DNA of 64,000 nt. Source: Blastocatellia bacterium. Lineage in GTDB: Bacteria > Acidobacteriota > Blastocatellia > Chloracidobacteriales > JADJPF01. The first letter of the stretch is position 1; each line of letters begins with the position of its first letter. The notes under the pieces are model-generated. The model had not been told where the DNA came from, searched no databases, and worked only from the letters and a program-made list of their open reading frames with translations. The DNA lies in contig JADJPF010000015.1 in NCBI GenBank assembly GCA_016713405.1, forward strand, positions 1 to 64,000, in the 5' to 3' direction. Shown one piece after another: positions 18,559 through 24,856 of this stretch. A program made the position numbers and the translations under genes.

Positions 18559-18828
18559 TTATTCTGTTTTATTAATAATATTGCGCAATTTAGTACTAGG
18601 TACAAAACGAATTATGGTTTTACTAGTTGATGGCGGGGGATTTTCTAGGGGATTTTCTGATTTAGCAAAAAGCTTGAACCCTCCAAAATCCCCTAAACTA
18701 ACTTGTCCATCTTTTCTTAACCCTTCTGCTACACCACTTAAAATAAGATTAATAGCCCGTTCCGCTGAATCTAGCGGGAGATTTGTATCACGGGCTACTT
18801 TTTCAATTAAGTTAGTTTTTTTGCTCAT
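18559..18828 (-). CDS. HU-family DNA-binding protein
   Basis: The 89-aa protein has the HU/IHF layout: an N-terminal helix pair (SKKTNLIEKVARDTNLPLDS), GQVSLGDFGGFKLFAKS, and a C-terminal RFVPSTKLRNIIN strand-helix. The beta-arm carries ENPPPSTSKTI in place of the usual RNPQTGE block, so DNA bending may differ somewhat. It is a nucleoid protein. It begins 5 nt downstream of the stop of the glycosyltransferase gene, in the same direction. Confidence 0.9.
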   Translation of the reverse strand: MSKKTNLIEKVARDTNLPLDSAERAINLILSGVAEGLRKDGQVSLGDFGGFKLFAKSENPLENPPPSTSKTIIRFVPSTKLRNIINKTE

Positions 18829-18833
18829 AGAAA

Positions 18834-19997
18834 TTAAATAGTCTCTATCAGTGATTTTTTAGGTAAGAAAAAATTAGAAATTTCACTTACTACCCGTTGA
18901 GTAGCATCTGGTGTAGATAACTCTTGTGCTGCTTCACTCATTGCTTGGCAGTCACTTTGGTTATCAATAAGATTTTTTAGGATTGGTACTATATCGCTTA
19001 CTTGACAAAGCCTCAAACCAGCATTATGACTAGCAATTAAATCTGCTGTATTAGCTTCTTGGGGCATTGGCTCAGTAATATGATCCATAATAATTGGTAG
19101 TTGACAAGCCAAAGCTTCAAAGGTTGTTAACCCACCTATTTTAGAAATCATTACATTAGCTGAACGCATTAGCCGTTCCATATTATTAGAATAACCTAAT
19201 ACTTTAACAGGAAAACGAGAATTAGCAGCAAGTTTGTCCATTTCTTGTTTTAGTTTTGGATTATTTCCTGCTAGGAAAATTGCCTGCATATCTAGGTTAG
19301 TGTTAGTTAAATGGGCAAAAACTTTTGGAATGTTTCCACCACCAATCCAACCTGCATTAATAAAAACTGTGAATTTATCAGGATCTAAGCCAAGTTCTTG
19401 CCGCATTTCGCTTGGTACTAATTGGCTAGCTTTTTGGAATTTAGGATGTATTGGCATACCACAAATACGAATACGTTCAGGACTAACACCATAAGTTATC
19501 ATTTCTTGGCGAGCTTGTTCATGTGCTACTAAATAAAGTTGTACATGCTCATTTGCCCAACCTTTCCATGAATTTCCACAGGGATCTGTTACTACAGTAA
19601 CTAATGGAATACGATCTAATAATTTTAAGTCTTCTAAAATACGAGCAATACCATACTGCACCATTGGATGTACTGATACAATTACATTAGGACAAAACCG
19701 ATCTACAGTTTGACTTATATATTTACGGTAAAACCTATAAAGAGAGCGATCCAAATTAAATTGATGTATTGCCCAATGATAGTATTTAACATAGGACTGA
19801 TAATGACGAAGTAAGAAATTATAAAAATTGATAGATTGGCGAGTAACATAACTAGAATCTTCAACAATACGAGAAATTTCTACTAAGTAAGAGAGGCGAC
19901 CGGCAAACATTCCTAACCCAGCTTCAATAGCATGAGCAGCCGAAGTATGACCACCACCACTGTCAGAGGTAAGGATAAGTATTTTCTTTTGTGACAT
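18834..19997 (-). CDS. MGDG synthase/processive diacylglycerol glycosyltransferase-like (GT28)
   Basis: The 387-aa product starts KKILILTSDSGGGHTSAAHAI, the signature N-terminus of the MGDG-synthase/UgtP family. It also has VSVHPMVQYGIARIL, VTVVTDPCGNSWKGW, and the GT-B donor-binding part GGLTTFEALACQLPII. Family members transfer galactose or glucose from a UDP-sugar to diacylglycerol at the inner membrane. The substrate sugar here cannot be told. The downstream HU gene is 5 nt away. The start at 19997 is well supported by the N-terminal motif. Confidence 0.88.
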   Translation of the reverse strand: MSQKKILILTSDSGGGHTSAAHAIEAGLGMFAGRLSYLVEISRIVEDSSYVTRQSINFYNFLLRHYQSYVKYYHWAIHQFNLDRSLYRFYRKYISQTVDRFCPNVIVSVHPMVQYGIARILEDLKLLDRIPLVTVVTDPCGNSWKGWANEHVQLYLVAHEQARQEMITYGVSPERIRICGMPIHPKFQKASQLVPSEMRQELGLDPDKFTVFINAGWIGGGNIPKVFAHLTNTNLDMQAIFLAGNNPKLKQEMDKLAANSRFPVKVLGYSNNMERLMRSANVMISKIGGLTTFEALACQLPIIMDHITEPMPQEANTADLIASHNAGLRLCQVSDIVPILKNLIDNQSDCQAMSEAAQELSTPDATQRVVSEISNFFLPKKSLIETI

Positions 19998-20033
19998 TTA
20001 ATGGCCTTTCATCACAGATTTGCGATAAATAAG

Positions 20034-21139
20034 TTAAATAACTTCAAAAAGTTCTAAGAATTCTTTTTGTGCAATTGGAGATATTGATGCTGTAGAAAGA
20101 TTTTCCTCTACATGCGGTTTTTGGCTCATTCCTACTAAAGCTGTAGTTACTCCAGGAGTTGAGCGTACAAATTGAATTGAGCGTTGAGCATCGGTTTTTA
20201 ATCCAGGAAAATGAACTTTAAGCTCTTTAGGTAAATTATGAGCTAGCCGAGATTGCAAGATTGAAGCAGAAGACATCACTGTTAAACCATAATGTTTGGC
20301 AGCTTCTAGGACACAATATTTTTCATCATCAATAGTTTGATTAGTAATTGTAAAAGCTTCTGGCATAGCTAAATTATATGGTAATTGGATAAATCGAAAA
20401 TGATGGCTTTCCCCTGCTAATGACTTAGCTATTTTTACTAGATCAGTTAAATCTAAAAAATCTCTAGTATTTGACATTTGACGGTAGCCATTCCATGTAG
20501 AAGTACCATAAAAGGCTATTTTTCCATCAGATGCTTTTTTTTCTAAAAACTCAAATGCTAGCTGAATACGATGGTAAAATTCTGACTGGCTAACTTCTTG
20601 TAATTGAGTTTCTGGATTATGTAAGTAATAAATATCAATTTTATCAACATTTAAGTTTTGTAAACTTTGCTCTAGTTGGTTTTCTAGATAAGCTGGGGTC
20701 ATACAATGGCAATCAGCTACAATATCATTTTGAGTAATTATACCTGGGTCAATAAATTGTTTTTGTCGGTATTGATAAGGATCTGGTGCTGCTTTTGAAT
20801 CAAAGGGAAGAAAACCACCTTTTGTAGCAATAATAATTTCTTCTCTATTTATTTTACCTTGTTGGAAAAGTTGTTTTAGAGTTGTTCCAATAATTCGCTC
20901 ACTACGTTGGCTACGATAATTAATTGCTGAATCTAAAACATTACAACCAAGCTCAATTGCTCTAGTAATAGCAAGTTGATAAGCTAGGTCTGTTATTTCA
21001 TTAGGTTGGCCCAGATAAGTACCTAATCCTATAGAAGAAAACCAAAGATTTTGTTCTTGACGAAAGTGTCCTAGTTGGGCTTGGGGTATTTTTTTTCACA
21101 ATAAGCCGCTGTTGCAGCTAAAGTTGCTCCCGACCTCAT
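20034..21139 (-). CDS. Aldo/keto reductase (one frameshift)
   Basis: The ATG at 21139 is preceded by AGGAGAT. After MRSGATLAATAAYCEKK the frame breaks in an 8-base A/T run (21089-21096), then continues unbroken to 20034. Adding one base gives about 368 aa. The body shows the AKR TIM-barrel: IGLGTYLG, NVLDSAINYRSQRSERIIG (with the catalytic Asp/Tyr pair of that segment), VDKIDIYYLHNPE (catalytic His region), FYGTSTWNGY, and GVTTALVGMSQKPHVEENL near the end. It most resembles the larger NADPH-dependent AKRs; the substrate is unknown. The homopolymer break is a likely sequencing error. Confidence 0.85.
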
Positions 21140-21280
21140 CAAAATCTCCTAAAAGAATTTAAGCCTTATATATATGAATTGTTTATAGTAATGCCGAAAG
21201 CTACTAAGAGTCAATTAAAGTCAACCATTAGAATTAATAAAAATAAAAACTAAAGAAAACCTTTTTGTTTTTATCCAACC

Positions 21281-21309
21281 TTGCTTTATTAAATTATCAC
21301 TTTCATAAT
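21281..21309 (+). promoter_or_regulatory. Candidate promoter of the major-vault-protein-like gene
   Basis: TTGCTT at 21281-21286 and CATAAT at 21304-21309 are separated by 17 nt and fit a sigma70-type promoter. They lie 55 nt upstream of the ATG at 21365. Support is motif and spacing only. Confidence 0.4.
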
Positions 21310-21364
21310 AGTTAATCCTTAGACTTTGTTCTCTAAATTTTTACTATATAAGAAAGGATGTTTT

Positions 21365-23662
21365 ATGGCAGAAAGAGATGTCCGGGAACGGGATATTTTA
21401 GTTGCTCCTAATGAATATGCTTATGTACAAGACTTAACTAAAGGAGACATTATCCTTTATGTAGGCCCTACTAAAATAAGTCTTTCCAATACAGAACGCT
21501 TGGTTGAATATTATGAAGGTCGGTTTATCCCAATTCGAGGAGAAGAAGGAGGTGTTGGAGTCAAACCTTTTATTATTGCTTCTTCCTCAAAATATATAAT
21601 TTTAGAAAATCCTCCTAAAGATACTAGCGCAAAACCAATTAAAGGTGCTAATTATTCCATAGAATTACTTATAGGTAGAAAAGTTGTTGTTTCCGGCCCA
21701 GCGGCTTTTCCACTCTGGCCCGGACAAATGGCAGAAGTAATTGATGGTCACGAATTAAGAGAAGACCAGTATTTAATAGTAAGAGTTTATGATAGGGTAG
21801 AGGATGATAATAGTCCTATTGGTACAGAAAAAGTTATTAAGGGTATAGATGTTAGTTTTTATATTCCCAAAACTGGCCTAGAAGTTGTTCCAGATGAAAA
21901 AGATGATTATGTACGAAGTGCTGTTACTTTACTTGATGGAGAATACTGTATTTTACTTTCTCCAAATGGTAAAAAGACTTATTTTAGAGGCCCAGCAGTA
22001 GTATTTCCAGAAGCCACTGAAGAATTTGTAGAAAAAGATGGTGAACGAGTATTTAAGGCGCATCATTTAAGAAAAAATATGGGCTTACATGTCCAGGTGA
22101 TAAAAGATTTTCAATCCGATGGAAAAGATCAAGTTCCAATGGGTTCTTATACAGCAGGACAAGAAATTTTTCTTAAAGATAAAGAAGGATTTTTCTTTCC
22201 TAGTGAAAATTTAGAAGTAGTTAGCGAAGTTTATTCTATTCCAATTGCAGAAAAAGAAGGAATTTACGTAAGAGAGATTGAGACAGGAAGAATTTCTACA
22301 GAAGTAGGGCCAAAAAATTACTTACCAGATCCTACAAAAGTAGACATCATTACTCGACAACTGGACAAAGAAACTATGCGGCTATATGGGCTTATTGAGC
22401 GAAATTCCCAGCTTGTACCTGCACAAAATATGATTTCACAAGTGGAAATGGAAGAAAAACGAGGCAGAAAAAATGTTGCAGTCCAACGTTTTGCCAATGT
22501 CATAGGCCCAAAAGCGGCTGAATATGACACAACTAAAGCTATTTCAATTTATATTCCTCCAAGTTTTGCTGTACTTGTTACAGCAAAAAATAAACGTGAA
22601 GTTGTAAAAGGGCCTCAAACCCGGATTCTAGATTATGATGAAGACCTGGAAGTTTTACGACTTTCTACAGGTAAACCAAAAACAGATGAATATTTGCTTA
22701 CAACTTGTTTTTTGCAAAAAGATGGTAATAAGGTTTCGGATATTGTTAAAGTCAAAACAAGTGACCATGTTGAGTTAGAAGTTTTGCTTTCCTACAGAGT
22801 TTCTTTTCTTAGTAAAGGAGATCAGCAGGATGAAAAATGGTTTAATGTAAAAAATTATGTTGGTTTACTTTGTGACCATTTAGGCTCAATTGTTCGTGGA
22901 ACTGTAAGAAATACCTCTATAGATGCTTTTCATGCAAATAGTACAGAAATAATTCGCACTGCTATTTTAGGCGATAAGCGCGAAGGAAAGCGTGTTGGGC
23001 GACTTTTTGAAGAAAATAATATGTGGGTTTATGATGTAGAAGTTTTGGATGTTAAGATTTTAGATTCAGACGTTAATAAGTTACTTTCCGATGCTCAACG
23101 AACAGCAATTGTTTTTGAAGTTAATAGCAAACAAGAGTATATGCGCTTAAATAGTGAAAAAATTAAAGAAGAAGTAAATCAACAAATTTATCAAACTCAA
23201 ATGGCTACAGTAGAAAAAGCTATTGCGCTTGAAAATGTTAAAAAAGAACTAGTTCTTACAAAAGCACAACTTAATATTGATACTGACAAACTAGAAACAG
23301 TTGGTAAGGCTAAAAATAGGGCCGAAGCAATAGAAATCACTGGAGTTAAACAAATTGAGTTAGCTAAACAACAAGCTGAAGTAGACCAACATATCTTAGC
23401 TAGCAAAGTTGCTGCTTTTAAGGAAGAAATGGCTGCTTTAGCTCCAGAACTTGTTACAACTCTAAAAGTTTTGGGAGATCAACAACTTGCTACAGAACTA
23501 ACAAAAAATCTTTCTCCCTTAGCAATACTTGGTGGTGAAAGCGTTGCAGAAGTGGTTCAACGTCTATTAAAAGGCTTGCCTATAGGTATAAATCTGGATA
23601 ATAATGGTGATGCTAAAGCTGTTGGGCAATTACAAAAGCCATCAGAAGAGAAGAAAAAATAA
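21365..23662 (+). CDS. mvp: Bacterial major vault protein homologue
   Basis: The start is the ATG at 21365, which has AAAGGA 6-7 nt upstream; the longer frame from 21326 lacks this. The 765-aa protein aligns in order with eukaryotic MVP, the shell protein of the vault particle. Residues 1-450 hold beta repeats with vault-like blocks (YVQDLTKGDIILYVGPTK, FPLWPGQMAEVID, KEGIYVREIETGRISTEVGP, VLRLSTGKPKTDEY). Residues about 455-582 form the shoulder domain: VKVKTSDHVELEVLLSYRV, VGLLCDHLGSIVRGTVR and DAFHANSTEIIRTAILG. Residues 585-690 are a coiled cap helix, shorter than in animals. Residues 690-745 match the cap-ring (ALAPELVTTLKVLG, LTKNLSPLAILGG). No signal or membrane segment, so it is cytosolic. 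Assembly into a shell is inference. It is not a plain stomatin/SPFH protein, because the repeat region and cap-ring are also present. Confidence 0.9.
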   Translation: MAERDVRERDILVAPNEYAYVQDLTKGDIILYVGPTKISLSNTERLVEYYEGRFIPIRGEEGGVGVKPFIIASSSKYIILENPPKDTSAKPIKGANYSIELLIGRKVVVSGPAAFPLWPGQMAEVIDGHELREDQYLIVRVYDRVEDDNSPIGTEKVIKGIDVSFYIPKTGLEVVPDEKDDYVRSAVTLLDGEYCILLSPNGKKTYFRGPAVVFPEATEEFVEKDGERVFKAHHLRKNMGLHVQVIKDFQSDGKDQVPMGSYTAGQEIFLKDKEGFFFPSENLEVVSEVYSIPIAEKEGIYVREIETGRISTEVGPKNYLPDPTKVDIITRQLDKETMRLYGLIERNSQLVPAQNMISQVEMEEKRGRKNVAVQRFANVIGPKAAEYDTTKAISIYIPPSFAVLVTAKNKREVVKGPQTRILDYDEDLEVLRLSTGKPKTDEYLLTTCFLQKDGNKVSDIVKVKTSDHVELEVLLSYRVSFLSKGDQQDEKWFNVKNYVGLLCDHLGSIVRGTVRNTSIDAFHANSTEIIRTAILGDKREGKRVGRLFEENNMWVYDVEVLDVKILDSDVNKLLSDAQRTAIVFEVNSKQEYMRLNSEKIKEEVNQQIYQTQMATVEKAIALENVKKELVLTKAQLNIDTDKLETVGKAKNRAEAIEITGVKQIELAKQQAEVDQHILASKVAAFKEEMAALAPELVTTLKVLGDQQLATELTKNLSPLAILGGESVAEVVQRLLKGLPIGINLDNNGDAKAVGQLQKPSEEKKK

Positions 23663-23686
23663 TTAAATTTCTTAATTGTTAAAAAT

Positions 23687-23718
23687 AAAAAGGTTAATCT
23701 TAAAGGTTAGCCTTTTTT
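23687..23718 (+). terminator. Rho-independent terminator after the vault gene
   Basis: An 11-bp stem with one G-T pair (23687-23697 with 23707-23717) ends in a T-run. It lies 25 nt after the vault-protein stop, so the small gene at 23820 is probably a separate unit or read-through product. Confidence 0.75.
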
Positions 23719-23819
23719 ATTTGCCGGAAAATATTAAAAAATTTTTCTTAAATAAAAGACAGATTTTTCTGCATAAACGCATCTACAACTAAAAAATAAT
23801 CTTATAGGAGTATAAATTT

Positions 23820-24230
23820 ATGCAAAAAACCTTAATTAATAAAACTAGTAAAACTAGTATTTCTCTCTTTCCAAAACAAACTTTTGCTTCTGAAATTTTA
23901 TTAACAGATAGTAATATTCGTAGCTTTGAAGTTATTACAGAAAATAGTACCTACTGTTTTCTTAAAGTAGGACAAACTACAGAAGATTTTCCACTTTGGT
24001 ATGTTATTTCAGGTCAAAAAGACTTGTTAGGTTGCAAAGTTGGAGTTTTAGTTCTAAATGAAAAAGGACTTTCTCCTAAAGCTATAAACCGTGGTGATAG
24101 ACTTGCAATTTGTCTTAATGAAGTAATTGCAGATGCTCCTGTTAAAGTCTGGTATACAACAAAAATATTAAACTTTTCTATTTTAGATTATCAAGATAAC
24201 AATTTAAGTAACCTTAAGAAAGCATGTTAA
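23820..24230 (+). CDS. Small protein of unknown function next to vault gene
   Basis: The 136-aa product is preceded by an AGGAG site 9-10 nt upstream, so it is a real gene. It has no signal peptide, no membrane segment and no motif I recognise. The predicted layout is beta-rich (SISLFPKQTFASEILL, YCFLKVGQTTEDFPLWYVI, CKVGVLVLNEKG) with a polar C-terminus ending in KKAC. It sits between the vault homologue and the VIT-VWA gene in the same direction. A role with either is guilt by position only. Confidence 0.65.
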   Translation: MQKTLINKTSKTSISLFPKQTFASEILLTDSNIRSFEVITENSTYCFLKVGQTTEDFPLWYVISGQKDLLGCKVGVLVLNEKGLSPKAINRGDRLAICLNEVIADAPVKVWYTTKILNFSILDYQDNNLSNLKKAC

Positions 24231-24276
24231 TTTATAAAAATTCTCCCTAAAACGAAATTTTGGCCTTACCAATTTA

Positions 24277-24331
24277 ATCAGAAAACTTAGTTTACATTGT
24301 ACTAAATACACTGTAAACTAAGTTTTCTGAT
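24277..24331. repeat. 20-bp perfect inverted repeat
   Basis: ATCAGAAAACTTAGTTTACA at 24277-24296 is repeated as its exact reverse complement at 24312-24331 around a 15-nt loop. A partial copy of the inner part (TTGTTTACAGTATACTAAATAA) lies at about 24578-24600, so the whole block may be one element with related ends. It could also act as a terminator for the gene at 23820. Confidence 0.8.
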
Positions 24332-24362
24332 ATTTTAATCTTAAGCCCCAACGGGGCGGCAT

Positions 24363-24394
24363 ATTATACGTAGGGTTTCAACCCTACGTATAAT
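24363..24394. repeat. 15-bp stem palindrome (GTAGGGTTTCAACCCTAC core)
   Basis: A perfect 15-bp stem with a 2-nt loop. The same core occurs inverted in the loop (GA instead of TC) at 24501-24520. The motif just upstream, GCCCCAACGGGGC at 24346-24358, is itself palindromic. REP-like or miniature-element repeats have this look. Confidence 0.8.
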
Positions 24395-24406
24395 AGTATA
24401 GTATTT

Positions 24407-24483
24407 ACAGAGTCACGAACTTGACGACATAATTAACTTATTGAATTTAATATGTTTATTATGTTGTCGCTACGCGACTCTGT
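24407..24483. repeat. Imperfect inverted repeat, 77 nt
   Basis: ACAGAGTC at 24407-24414 pairs with GACTCTGT at 24476-24483, and inside it GACGACATAAT (24423-24433) pairs with ATTATGTTGTC (24458-24468) with one mismatch. It lies between the two GTAGGGTT palindromes and forms the centre of a near-symmetric block. Confidence 0.7.
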
Positions 24484-24500
24484 AATATTATATTACAATA

Positions 24501-24520
24501 CGTAGGGTTGAAACCCTACG
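24501..24520. repeat. Second GTAGGGTT palindrome
   Basis: CGTAGGGTT and AACCCTACG form a 9-bp perfect stem with a 2-nt loop. It is the counterpart of the palindrome at 24363-24394 on the other side of the 24407-24483 inverted repeat. Confidence 0.75.
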
Positions 24521-24652
24521 CTACAATTATTTCGTCACGCGCATGACTTAAGAAATTGAAAAAATATTAACTTACTTTGTTTACAGTATACTAAATAATT
24601 TTAATCTTGACAGCATTACAGTAATTTTTTAACATACTGTCAGTTTGCAAAT

Positions 24653-24731
24653 ATTTAAGCAATCTTCGCGTTAGTTTTGGGGAACGTATCCAATTTATTT
24701 TTATGATTGGATAGCGCAAGATTGCTTAAAT
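24653..24731. repeat. Long hairpin upstream of the VIT-VWA gene
   Basis: ATTTAAGCAATCTT (24653-24666) pairs perfectly with 24718-24731. A further 8-bp inner stem TATCCAAT/ATTGGATA (24687-24694 with 24706-24713) leaves one asymmetric internal loop. It ends 125 nt before the VIT-VWA start and could be a small RNA, a leader structure or a repeat element. Confidence 0.65.
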
Positions 24732-24856
24732 TTATATCTAAAATAAATAGCAAATAGGAACTTGTTAGGTAGATAAACGATGTTAATAAAAAATAAATCT
24801 CTAGCAATGTTATAGATAAAGAAACTAAGTAAATAAAAAAGTTGGAGGGTAAAAAG

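Larger units (their letters stand above)
24231..24841. other. Palindrome-rich intergenic spacer
   Basis: This 611-nt gene-free spacer contains five separate inverted repeats, each listed on its own. I see no open frame with a ribosome-binding site and no RNA gene. The density of palindromes suggests a nested miniature mobile element or a structured repeat cluster rather than a plain promoter region. Confidence 0.6.

Noticed and set aside
21326..23662. Reading the vault gene as a stomatin/SPFH (band 7) protein
   Set aside because: The shoulder has that fold, but the upstream vault-type repeats, the order of domains and the cap-ring-like end fit MVP, and there is no membrane anchor.
24330..24600. 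Palindromic repeats taken as a CRISPR array
   Set aside because: There is no set of direct repeats with unique spacers; the units are inverted and of unequal length.
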